Source: Bacteroidota bacterium (GTDB taxonomy: Bacteria > Bacteroidota > Ignavibacteria > UBA10030 > SZUA-254). From it: 64,000 nt of DNA. The position numbers and the translations under genes were made by a program. Location of the stretch: contig DATDFQ010000054.1 in NCBI GenBank assembly GCA_036522515.1, forward strand, positions 1-64,000. The letters are read 5' to 3'. Positions 33,076-40,805 of the stretch are shown here, in pieces. Below the pieces are notes generated by a model. It was not told the origin of the DNA and made no database searches. It was given only the letters and a program-made list of their open reading frames with translations. Within the stretch, counting starts at the first letter, position 1; the number at the start of each line of letters is the position of its first letter.

Positions 33076-33737
33076 GTTCTTCTGATGTTGCTGAAAAATG
33101 CGCCCAGTTTCATATCGTCGAGGCGTCCGCCGGTCCTGACTCCACTGCAGACATCGACTCCGAACGGGCCGACTTCCCGGATGGCCGAATGAACATTCTC
33201 GGGGGTGAGGCCCCCCGCCAGGAACACCGGAATTTCGAGCTGCTCGCGTATTTTCCTGCTGACACTCCAATCGTGCGTCCGGCCGGTGCCGCCCAGTTCC
33301 TTCACCCTTAAAGCCGGGTTTCCTGAATCGAGCAGAACCGCGTCTGCCTGCGAACCCAGAGAGACCGCCTCGGCGATCGACCCCTCGCCCGCGACATGGA
33401 TGACCTGCACGATGGAAACGCCGGGCAGCGCCTCGCGTATGTCGCCGTAGGAACCCGAGTCAAGCCTGTCGCAAATCTGAACGGTATTTACCCGCGCGCG
33501 CTTTACTTGAGCGATGATCCTGCCTGCATCGCGCTCGCTGGTGAGGAGGAACGACGAGACGCCGGGCGGGACCGCGGCAGCGATCTCCGCTATCATTCGC
33601 TCGGAAATGATCCCCGGGCCGCTCGGCATGTCGGAGACCAGGCCCAGGGCAGATGCGCCGGAGCGGATCGCGAGCCATGCTTCCTGCAGATCTGAGATGC
33701 AACAGATTTTGACTCTCGGGTTGGAGGTGGCTTCCAT
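33072..33737 (-). CDS. Phosphoribosylanthranilate isomerase-like protein, orphan
   Basis: A 221-residue (beta/alpha)8 protein from ATG 33737 (the frame continues upstream only with a TTG). The TrpF pattern is clear: VKICCISDLQEAWLAIRSGA (TrpF normally has VKICGI), ALGLVSDMPSGPG, then PVFLAGGLTPENV and FGVDVCSGVRTGGRLD. The last motif is the phosphate-binding and active-site segment. The pair CC at the nominal catalytic Cys and a divergent loop (PSGPG) suggest that the substrate may not be the tryptophan intermediate. No other trp gene is in the window, and it is coupled by ATGA to a secreted protein of unknown role. Confidence 0.8.
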   Translation of the reverse strand: MEATSNPRVKICCISDLQEAWLAIRSGASALGLVSDMPSGPGIISERMIAEIAAAVPPGVSSFLLTSERDAGRIIAQVKRARVNTVQICDRLDSGSYGDIREALPGVSIVQVIHVAGEGSIAEAVSLGSQADAVLLDSGNPALRVKELGGTGRTHDWSVSRKIREQLEIPVFLAGGLTPENVHSAIREVGPFGVDVCSGVRTGGRLDDMKLGAFFSNIRRT

Positions 33738-34110
33738 TGAAATCCATTCTGGGCCGGTGCCAAATATAGGAGAAAACCGTGCGAGTATCAACTGAGCAAC
33801 ATCGCCCGCGTTTTAGTGGTGCATATGTATAGTCATCATTCCCTCCACCTCGTCATGCTGACATGCTCCTGGTCAGCATCTTTCAACTCTTTTATAAGAT
33901 CCCGACCTAAAACATATCGGGATGACGAGCCGGGGGGCATGCCCCGCCCGGCGTTTCTGGTATCACGATCATTCCGGGCGACGCATGCGTCGCCCCTACG
34001 GTAGCCGCAGCCTTTAGGCTGCGGTCTTTTGGTTGGGCGGTTGAGATTCAGTCACCACCTCCACGCCCCGGTTCTTTGAACTTCGCTCGGCTTTCTCGTA
34101 CATTCAGGTG
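33738..34110. other. Divergent intergenic region rich in palindromes
   Basis: These 373 bases separate the TrpF-like gene (minus) from the aldolase gene (plus). No ORF or RNA was recognised. The right half is repeat DNA of three kinds (33895-34026). The promoters of both genes must lie on either side of it. Confidence 0.6.
33895..34026. repeat. Cluster of three palindrome families (E, F and A)
   Basis: In order: an inverted ATCCCGACC / ATCGGGATG pair (33896-33924); GGGCGACGCATGCGTCGCCC plus CTAC (33976-33999), a perfect 20-base palindrome; and a family A arm GTAGCCGCAGCCTTTAGGCT (34001-34026). The middle one is a short widespread type (GGGCGACGCATGCGTCGCCC) that I have seen in other genomes. 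Confidence 0.8.
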
Positions 34111-35028
34111 ATGGCAATTCCGGACATCCATGGCGTCTATCCGCCCCTGCTCACCCCCTTCACGGAGGCGGGAGATGTGGACTACAATGCCCATAAGCGG
34201 AATATCGACAGGTGGAACAAGATCGACCTGTCCGGCTACCTCGTCCTCGGATCGAACAGCGAGACGCCCTATCTGAAGGAAACGGAGAAGCTGAAACTCA
34301 TCGAGCTCACTCTGCAATACGCCTCGCGCGGGAGGACGATCTTCGCGGGGACCGGGCTTGAATCGACGCGGGAAACGATCCGGCTGACGAACAAGGCGGC
34401 CGAGATCGGAGCGCATGCGGCGCTCATTCTCACCCCCTTCTTTTATGGCAGCAGGATGACGGACGAGGTGTTCATCCAGCATTACAGGACGATTGCGGAT
34501 TCCTCCCGGATTCCGGTCCTGATCTACAACATGCCGGCCTGCACCCACCTCAGCATCTCGGTCGAAGCGGTAATCGCCTTGAGCGCGCACCCCAATATCG
34601 CCGGGATGAAAGACAGTTCCGGGGATGTCCCCCGTCTTGCCGCCCTCAAGGTCGCGGTTCCGGAGACGTTCAACCTCATTGTGGGGACCGCATCGGCGTG
34701 GCACCCGGCTCTGGAGCTCGGAGTCCGCGCGGGGATTCTTGCGCTGGCAAACTTCGCGGGTGGAGAGTGCGCGACGGTTCAGAAATATTATGAATCAGGC
34801 GAAACCGAAAAAGCCAAAGTCCTGTATGAACAATTACTGGCTCTGAACAAGGCTGTGACGGTTGAGCACGGCGTGCCCGGACTCAAGTACGCGGCGACTC
34901 TCGCAGGATACGAAGGGGGATGGGTGCGGCCACCGTTGGTGGCTCTGAGTGAGTCCGCCCGCGATCAGATTCGGGGGCTGTTTTCGGCGGCCGGTCTTCC
35001 CCGCTCCGGCGGCAATCCCTCAAAGTAA
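34111..35028 (+). CDS. Dihydrodipicolinate synthase/N-acetylneuraminate lyase family aldolase
   Basis: A 305-residue protein of the DHDPS family. ATG 34111 follows a GTG that could also start it. Features in order: GVYPPLLTPF (opening strand), GSNSE (phosphate-loop equivalent, in place of GTTGE), IFAGTGLESTRETI, a Tyr in LIYNMPAC (active-site Tyr) and the Schiff-base Lys in IAGMKDSSGD. Then LALANFAGGECATVQKYYE replaces the usual GGISVxxN motif, suggesting a keto-acid aldolase such as the 4-hydroxy-2-oxoglutarate aldolase group rather than true DapA. In a glycan-degrading neighbourhood a sialic-acid or sugar-acid aldolase is possible, but the sequence does not fix it. It stands alone on the plus strand. 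Confidence 0.85.
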   Translation: MAIPDIHGVYPPLLTPFTEAGDVDYNAHKRNIDRWNKIDLSGYLVLGSNSETPYLKETEKLKLIELTLQYASRGRTIFAGTGLESTRETIRLTNKAAEIGAHAALILTPFFYGSRMTDEVFIQHYRTIADSSRIPVLIYNMPACTHLSISVEAVIALSAHPNIAGMKDSSGDVPRLAALKVAVPETFNLIVGTASAWHPALELGVRAGILALANFAGGECATVQKYYESGETEKAKVLYEQLLALNKAVTVEHGVPGLKYAATLAGYEGGWVRPPLVALSESARDQIRGLFSAAGLPRSGGNPSK

Positions 35029-35059
35029 AAACCCTTCCCGGATCCCGCGCCAATCCGGA

Positions 35060-36640
35060 TCAGATGTAAAACCGCTCCCCGGGCCAGATCTTCTGAAACG
35101 TCGTTTTCATTCCCTTACAAATAAAGATCTGCTTGCCGATCTCGTACGGCATCGCATACCGCGCGTTGGTGGTGCCTGCTAATTCCACATGCTCGTACAC
35201 GCGATTCAAATCGGCGAAATTCTCCTGGAGGTCCCTGCTGCCGCCGACAATAATCGCAATATCTCCCGTTCGTTCGCCGGGCCCCCACAGCCAATAATTG
35301 TTGTGGCCGCAGAGGGCGTTGGGAAGGCCGTACTTCCCGCCGAAAAAGTCGATCGCACCCGCCTCCCCGTAATTGCGGACATAAATGACACAAGCCGACT
35401 GTTCTTCAGGGGTTAATTTCTTGAAGACCCCCGCGACCGTTGCCGTCATCTCCTCCCAACCGAACTCGTCGGCGTAGTGTTGGGGAAGTTCGCCGACCGA
35501 AGACCGTTCTTCTGCATGGGGAGTCAGACCGAGCGCATGCTGATACCTGACGAACTGATCCACCGGAAGGACCGGCAGCGCAAAGGGTAAAAAAGCAATC
35601 GCCGATGCCACCAGTAAGAAGGGATAGACAAGCTTGATCCTTTTCCATCCCCTCTTCTCGAAAAAGCTTTCGAGAAATACGGCTCCCCCGGCAAGCAATA
35701 TGGGGTAGATTGGAGCGAGATAGTAGACCTTCGCCTTTGCCAGGACCATCACAAGGAAGACGGTCGCATACATCCATGCCAGGGAGCGGAAACGCCCCTC
35801 GCGATAGGCGTAGAAGAAGTATATCCCGCACAACCAGACCGGCAAATTGAACAAGTTGATATCCCGGATCTGGCCCGAAACAAAATCGAGGACGCTCAGG
35901 CTGACATTCTTTTCCTGGCTCGCATTGCGCATGAACTCCACCGAGGGAAAATCATGCGCGATTTCCCAAATAATGTGCGGGAGGAAGATGAACGCAGCGA
36001 CGCCCGCGCCCAGCCAGAACCGTCCCGAAGCGAGGTGTCTCCGCCGGGAGGTCAGCAGGAGGCCCGCGAAGAGCCCGATGCAGAGGAATCCGATCGAATA
36101 CTTATTCAAAAGACCGAGCCCGACGAGGGCGCCGAAAAGGATCCATAACTTCGGGCTCTCATCGGCGAGAATTCGGATCACCACATATCCGGCAGCCGCC
36201 CAGAAGAGGACGTCGAATGCGTTCATCGAGTAATAACGGCCGGTGCCCATGAGACTGTGAGCCGCCGCGACGCCAAGAGCCGCGAACCCCTGCGCGAATC
36301 TGCCTCCGCCGAGGCTGCGCGCCATCAGCGAGGCAAGGACGACAACCCCCGCGCCTGCAAGAGAGGGAAGGAAACGAATCGCCTGGAGGGAATCGCCTGA
36401 AAGGAACCTGCTCACTTTGAGAATTGCGATCGACAAAGGGGGTTGGTCTACGTACCCGAACGCCAGGTGATCGCTGCAGGCGATATAATAGAGCTCGTCC
36501 CTGAAATAGCCGTAATTGCTGTGGAATATCACCTGACCGGCGAGTTGTGCCGTGGCGATGAGGAGCGGGATCATCAGGCTGCTCCGGAACAGGCCGGCCG
36601 GCATCCCGGCGGCACCCATCTGATCGTTCGATGGGCTCAT
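35060..36640 (-). CDS. GT39-type membrane glycosyltransferase (PMT/ArnT-like)
   Basis: A 526-residue integral membrane protein with about 11 TM segments. The first periplasmic loop has the family hallmark HSNYGYFRDELYYIACSDHL with the catalytic Asp in the FRDELYY segment, then AFGYVDQPPLS. It transfers a sugar from a lipid-linked donor to a protein or lipid target on the outer face of the inner membrane. It is the last gene of the 14-gene run, with its start directly abutting the stop of the YiiX-like gene (TGA then ATG). It may glycosylate a secreted protein. The C-terminal 120 residues form a soluble domain. Confidence 0.92.
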   Translation of the reverse strand: MSPSNDQMGAAGMPAGLFRSSLMIPLLIATAQLAGQVIFHSNYGYFRDELYYIACSDHLAFGYVDQPPLSIAILKVSRFLSGDSLQAIRFLPSLAGAGVVVLASLMARSLGGGRFAQGFAALGVAAAHSLMGTGRYYSMNAFDVLFWAAAGYVVIRILADESPKLWILFGALVGLGLLNKYSIGFLCIGLFAGLLLTSRRRHLASGRFWLGAGVAAFIFLPHIIWEIAHDFPSVEFMRNASQEKNVSLSVLDFVSGQIRDINLFNLPVWLCGIYFFYAYREGRFRSLAWMYATVFLVMVLAKAKVYYLAPIYPILLAGGAVFLESFFEKRGWKRIKLVYPFLLVASAIAFLPFALPVLPVDQFVRYQHALGLTPHAEERSSVGELPQHYADEFGWEEMTATVAGVFKKLTPEEQSACVIYVRNYGEAGAIDFFGGKYGLPNALCGHNNYWLWGPGERTGDIAIIVGGSRDLQENFADLNRVYEHVELAGTTNARYAMPYEIGKQIFICKGMKTTFQKIWPGERFYI

Positions 36641-38140
36641 TCAGCCCGGTGTGGTCGCAAGTGCACGGCGCGCCATCTTCAGCATTTCCCAGTACGGAGG
36701 CTCGAATCCCCGCTCAGCCCGGAACCGTTCAGCGTCCTTCGAGACCGCTGCGACGCCGGCACCGTGCCGTTCCGAATAGAACTTGTGATATAACACCGTC
36801 GTCGCCGACATTCCCTCCGGCACCGGCGCGACGATTCCAAACAGATTGAGGATCGCGCTATAGGCCTTCATGAAGCGGGAAGGGGGAAGCAGAAAGGGAT
36901 TGTACGCGAGCCGGTCGCCCCGCTCGGCCCCTTCGAGCATGGCGTCGGTCACTGCGTTGTCGATGTGGTCCTTCCGGAGAGTCTCCGGGTCGCGCCACTC
37001 CGCCACGACACGCAGCTGCGGATCGTATTCGAGGTCCGACGGTTCCTGCGTCTCGAAATGGTCCACGCCGAAATCCCCCAGCCAGGAGCGGACACCGGGA
37101 GTGGAGAGGTGTGAGATTCCCATCCAGAGACGCACGCCGAAGGCCGCATACGCGGATGATGCGACTTCTGAGCAGAAGAGGCGGGTAGAGTCGGCGTAGT
37201 CCATGGAGAAGTCGTATGCGATGTGCCGCTCGAGCACCCGCCGGAGCATGAACGAGGACGAGCGGTGGGGAATGAGGGGATCGCTGATGGTCGCCGGGAG
37301 GTCCGACCGGAGGCGCAGCACCATCACGCGCAGTTTGGTGTCATGCAGGTACTCCTCCGGTGTGGAGATAACCACTCCTCTCTCGATGTGTGATTCGATG
37401 ATCGAGACTTTCCCCGACCCGGAATCGATATGAACGAGGGCGATGTGGGAAAAATTGCCGGGGAAATCGTTCCCGCGCGCGATGAGCGCGGACGTCGGGG
37501 CCCCACCCCGCGAGACAAGAATGTCGCCGCTGTGAATCGTTACCCCGAGCAGGGTTGCGGAAGGAGTCACCGACGGTTCGTCGGTTCCCTCCAGAAGAGC
37601 GGGCGGGTGATCTCCGGGCGGCGTCTGCAGAATAACCTCCTCCACGGCGCTTCGCGCCCCGTAGAGGAGGCGGTAGATTGTTTCGCGCGTGGACCTGTCG
37701 TCGAGATTCCAATGCTCCGACTTGTGTTTGAGCACCGTGCGGAGGCGCGAAGCGAGCGTGAGGTACGCCGGCACGCTCTCGGGACAGGCTCCCACAAGCG
37801 GGGCGAGGGAAAAGAACCCGCTTTCCAGCTGCGAGAGTTGTGGCGAGTCGGGAGTGAGGGAGTCCGATTCGATCCGGGTCAGGAGGGTCTCGAGACTCCG
37901 CCGGCTGGTCTCGAGCAGAGGTCGCTCGGCAGCGCACCCCGCTTTTCGCGCCGCCGCATAGCTCGCCTCCAGCGAATCCCATCGTGCGTCCTGGTTCCAG
38001 ATAAACTGGCGCGAGGATCCCGACTGCTCGACAGGCGGCACGGTCGGGGAAGGGGACGGTATCAGTAACAGGAGGTAGAGTATTCCAAGAAAGAGCAATC
38101 CCCGAAGGATTCTCCGGTGTTTCAAGAGAGACCGGCTCAC
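36641..38140 (-). CDS. YiiX-like permuted papain-fold protein with N-terminal membrane anchor
   Basis: A 499-residue protein starting at GTG 38140, whose GTGA overlaps the stop of the 102-residue gene. One TM helix near residues 15-32 (GLLFLGILYLLLLI) leaves the rest in the periplasm. The catalytic domain starts with HSGDILVSRGGAP, has the active-site His in NFSHIALVHI and the active-site Cys in RLFCSEVASSAY, the circularly permuted order of the YiiX/YebB/NlpC-P60 group (His before Cys). The N-terminal 160 residues and the C-terminal 130 residues match nothing I know. Such proteins are amidase- or peptidase-like, possibly on cell-wall peptides or lipids. The longer frame to 38275 is a shadow of the upstream gene. 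Confidence 0.85.
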   Translation of the reverse strand: MSRSLLKHRRILRGLLFLGILYLLLLIPSPSPTVPPVEQSGSSRQFIWNQDARWDSLEASYAAARKAGCAAERPLLETSRRSLETLLTRIESDSLTPDSPQLSQLESGFFSLAPLVGACPESVPAYLTLASRLRTVLKHKSEHWNLDDRSTRETIYRLLYGARSAVEEVILQTPPGDHPPALLEGTDEPSVTPSATLLGVTIHSGDILVSRGGAPTSALIARGNDFPGNFSHIALVHIDSGSGKVSIIESHIERGVVISTPEEYLHDTKLRVMVLRLRSDLPATISDPLIPHRSSSFMLRRVLERHIAYDFSMDYADSTRLFCSEVASSAYAAFGVRLWMGISHLSTPGVRSWLGDFGVDHFETQEPSDLEYDPQLRVVAEWRDPETLRKDHIDNAVTDAMLEGAERGDRLAYNPFLLPPSRFMKAYSAILNLFGIVAPVPEGMSATTVLYHKFYSERHGAGVAAVSKDAERFRAERGFEPPYWEMLKMARRALATTPG

Positions 38141-38445
38141 GAAGTTTTCTTGCCCGCCAGATAGCCGATGAAGACTCCGCCTATAACCCCGGAGCCGAGT
38201 ATCGGCAGGAACTTCCCCGTTACGAGCGCATCCGGGATGCTGATCAACAATCCGATAATCAGTCCGTTGATCCACCCGGGGCCCGGAAGCCTGGTCTGCG
38301 GTATCAAGAATCCGATGGCAAACCGGCTGGCGAACGCTCCGGAGATCGCGACAATCTTATCCGGGAATTCCATGAAGAGCATCGGAAGGATGTCGACGAG
38401 CCCGAAGAGAACGCCGGCGATGAGTCCAAATTTCAGACGCGACAT
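38137..38445 (-). CDS. Small membrane protein of unknown function
   Basis: A 102-residue protein with four hydrophobic segments (FGLIAGVLFGLVDILPMLF, ISGAFASRFAIGFLI, GWINGLIIGLLISIPDAL and PILGSGVIGGVFIGYLAG), of small multi-TM type, with little hydrophilic sequence. The stop is overlapped by the GTG of the YiiX-like gene, so the two are coupled. No family was recognised. Confidence 0.75.
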   Translation of the reverse strand: MSRLKFGLIAGVLFGLVDILPMLFMEFPDKIVAISGAFASRFAIGFLIPQTRLPGPGWINGLIIGLLISIPDALVTGKFLPILGSGVIGGVFIGYLAGKKTS

Positions 38446-38509
38446 GTTAACGTTCCTCCTGGATTGTTTTCAGGGTTCGAACCGGGGCTTTCCCTTCTGT
38501 GAGCATGAT

Positions 38510-38806
38510 CTATGAACCCATATCCTTCTTTTTCTTCTTCCTCGAAAACGCCAGTCCGCCGAAACCCGCAATCACGGCCATGTAGAATCCAAAGTCGTAC
38601 CACCAGCCGGTGTTAAACGGCTCGTAGATTCTGATGTCGTGATTGAAAATACCCACGATCAGTGACAACGGGGCGATCCAACCATGCCAGACCCCCGAGA
38701 AAAATCCAGCCGGCTCGAAGGGGGAGTGCGATCCGCCCCCCGGAAAACAGCCGCCCGCGAGGACGGTTAGTGCAAGCAGAGCCGATCCAAGAATGAGATT
38801 CTTCAT
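38510..38806 (-). CDS. Small lipoprotein with one TM helix
   Basis: A 98-residue protein: lipoprotein signal (MKNLILGSALLALTVLAGG, lipobox LAGGC), then 35 residues rich in Trp and Pro, a second hydrophobic helix (YMAVIAGFGGLAF) and a Lys-rich end (SRKKKKKDMGS). The pattern resembles small lipoproteins seen near membrane-protein gene clusters, but the function is unknown. It is 23 bases from the YHYH gene and 64 bases from the next gene. Confidence 0.7.
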   Translation of the reverse strand: MKNLILGSALLALTVLAGGCFPGGGSHSPFEPAGFFSGVWHGWIAPLSLIVGIFNHDIRIYEPFNTGWWYDFGFYMAVIAGFGGLAFSRKKKKKDMGS

Positions 38807-38829
38807 ACGTACCTCCTTTGTGATTGGCG

Positions 38830-40098
38830 CTATTTCAACAGCACGAGTTTCTTCACCAGGCCGGATCGACCGGCCTGAAGCCGGTAGAAATAAACTCCGC
38901 CCGGCCAGGCTCCCGCGTCAAAATTGACTTCGTACGTCCCCGCCGGTTTCACGCCGTCCACCAATATAACAACCTCCCGTCCAAACAGGTCATAGACTCT
39001 CAAAGATACTTCTCCGCCCCGGGCCAACTCATACCGGATCGTAGTCGAGGGATTGAAGGGATTCGGATAATTCTGGTACAGTCCGATCCGGCTGGGCAGC
39101 ACACCCGACCCCCCTACTCTTACCGCCGTGACCGGATTATAGGTCATGACCGATTCCGTGACCGCGACATGTCCGTGTGATGTGATATTCGCCATCTCGA
39201 CGACGCCATAATAGCCCGGACCGATGGCATAGGGATATGCCGAATTGCCGCTTGAATCGATCGTCACGAAATAGGCATAGATACTGTCGGGATACTCCGG
39301 TGTGACAGTCCACCGGCCGTTATAGCGGTCAAGCGTGCCGAGCCCCTCCACATATTCAAAGTCTTCCACATAATAACCCAGGGGAAAGCCGCCCGAAACA
39401 TTCGGACCGTACTGGGAGGGTGAGAGAACCGTCCCGTCGGGCAGAGTGGTTCGTTGCGTGATACTCCTCAACCGGTAGCCGCTCTCCATCCGTTTGATTC
39501 CGCCCGAACCGTCGGCGTTCGCGAAGCCGTAGGGGCCGTACATGGGATATCCATCGAACGCGTAACCAAGCAACGGCGAATGTTGGGACGAGTCTGCCGC
39601 ATAAAGACACCGGGGATTCTGGTGATGATGGTAGACGCCTCCGGGCGCGGGGTGTCCCAGACAGGCGTCAAAACTGGACGCTTCGACGAAGACAGCGTTC
39701 TGATGCCAGATATTCTGATTCTGGTACGACATGGCGTCGAGCGCGTTAAAGGTTGCAACCCCGTTGACCCACGCGGCGATGGTTCCGAGGGGAGTCGGCG
39801 TTTTTGTCCCGTTATTGACCGACGGGTTCCTCGGAATCTTGAACACAAAATTCTGGTTGGCGGGAATATTGGGATCGCCCGGCCAGGGGCCGATCGAGTA
39901 TCCCGGGATATCGGAACTGCTGACGTAGACGCTGTTTGCCGAATACCGGACGAGCTGGACGTTCGCCGGGAGATTGTTGTAACCGGTCAACCCCGTGGTA
40001 TTCCTCAGCCATGAAGCAAGCTCGGGCGGATCGGGTTGTGCGATGGTGAGGGAAATTGCGGCAAGGGTGAAGAAAAGGGCCAGTGGGACTATTTTCAT
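38830..40098 (-). CDS. YHYH-domain secreted protein with T9SS sorting domain
   Basis: A 422-residue protein from ATG 40098. The signal peptide is MKIVPLALFFTLAAISLTIA. The central YHYH domain has FDACLGHPAPGGVYHHHQNP, followed by YAFDGYPMYGPYGF; the paired His and Cys residues suggest metal binding. The T9SS C-terminal domain has YQNYPNPFNPSTTIRYELA and ends VKKLVLLK. It should be secreted by the type IX system. The longer frame to 40269 is a shadow of the GNAT gene. YHYH proteins have no settled function. Confidence 0.85.
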   Translation of the reverse strand: MKIVPLALFFTLAAISLTIAQPDPPELASWLRNTTGLTGYNNLPANVQLVRYSANSVYVSSSDIPGYSIGPWPGDPNIPANQNFVFKIPRNPSVNNGTKTPTPLGTIAAWVNGVATFNALDAMSYQNQNIWHQNAVFVEASSFDACLGHPAPGGVYHHHQNPRCLYAADSSQHSPLLGYAFDGYPMYGPYGFANADGSGGIKRMESGYRLRSITQRTTLPDGTVLSPSQYGPNVSGGFPLGYYVEDFEYVEGLGTLDRYNGRWTVTPEYPDSIYAYFVTIDSSGNSAYPYAIGPGYYGVVEMANITSHGHVAVTESVMTYNPVTAVRVGGSGVLPSRIGLYQNYPNPFNPSTTIRYELARGGEVSLRVYDLFGREVVILVDGVKPAGTYEVNFDAGAWPGGVYFYRLQAGRSGLVKKLVLLK

Positions 40099-40129
40099 AG
40101 CGAGATATCCTGCTTTTTGAGTAACCCGG

Positions 40130-40786
40130 TTAAAGCGCGTTGAGGCTCCGCTCCATGAGCATGATTGATTTGTGCCCGACGATCGATTCGAAGGGGCGCT
40201 TGCCGCGAAAAGTGAACTCCTTGTACGGGATATGGAAACGCTCGACGAAGCCGAGAGCTCGAAAAACATGCTGAGATACGTTGCCGGTAGCTTCTGTGAT
40301 CGCCCGTTCGTAGCCTTCCTTCTTGCCGTTGGCGAGAGTCAGTCGAACGAGCGTTCTCGCGATTCCTCTGCCTCCGAAATCGGGGGCGACGCCCAACATG
40401 AAAAGGTGAAGCACCTGTCCGGGATCTGCCGGATGTATCCTCCGGTACTGCTGGTCGAGCCCGTCAAGCAGCGCCGCAACCGGCGCAAAGCTCTCGGGCA
40501 GCGTGTCTGAGTTCTCCGGGGGAGGGCCGGCGAAATCATCCGTCAGCATCGCCCCGATGAGCTTGCCGGTCGATCGATCCCTCGCTACGATCGTGAGCCC
40601 GTCGCCTGCGGCCCGTCGGCCGTACAAATTGACTATCTCACGCACCGTCGTGATAGACAAACCGGCAGCGACCGCCGGAGGCTCGTACCGGCTGAAGACG
40701 TCCGCCAACAACTCCGCCATCTCTTCGATATCGGCAGTCTCCGGCAGACCGTAGATAATATTCTGCTCCTGAGTTACATCAATCAT
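40130..40786 (-). CDS. GNAT-family N-acetyltransferase
   Basis: A 218-residue protein. The acetyl-CoA loop is LGVAPDFGGRGIARTLVRLT (motif A with the Gly-x-Gly turn), preceded by beta strands LTIVARDR and LHLFMLGVAP and followed by ITEATGNVSQHVFRALGF, all features of the GNAT fold. The N-terminus (IEEMAELLADVFSRYEPP) resembles the small-molecule acetylating GNATs. The acceptor is unknown; it may act on an amino sugar or amine. It lies between the GH5-like and YHYH genes. Confidence 0.88.
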   Translation of the reverse strand: MIDVTQEQNIIYGLPETADIEEMAELLADVFSRYEPPAVAAGLSITTVREIVNLYGRRAAGDGLTIVARDRSTGKLIGAMLTDDFAGPPPENSDTLPESFAPVAALLDGLDQQYRRIHPADPGQVLHLFMLGVAPDFGGRGIARTLVRLTLANGKKEGYERAITEATGNVSQHVFRALGFVERFHIPYKEFTFRGKRPFESIVGHKSIMLMERSLNAL

Positions 40787-40805
40787 CCGGACCTATTCGC
40801 CGAAT

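Noticed and set aside
33738-34110. Riboswitch in the divergent region before the aldolase gene
   Set aside because: The stems there belong to repeat families seen elsewhere, and no known riboswitch core motif was found.
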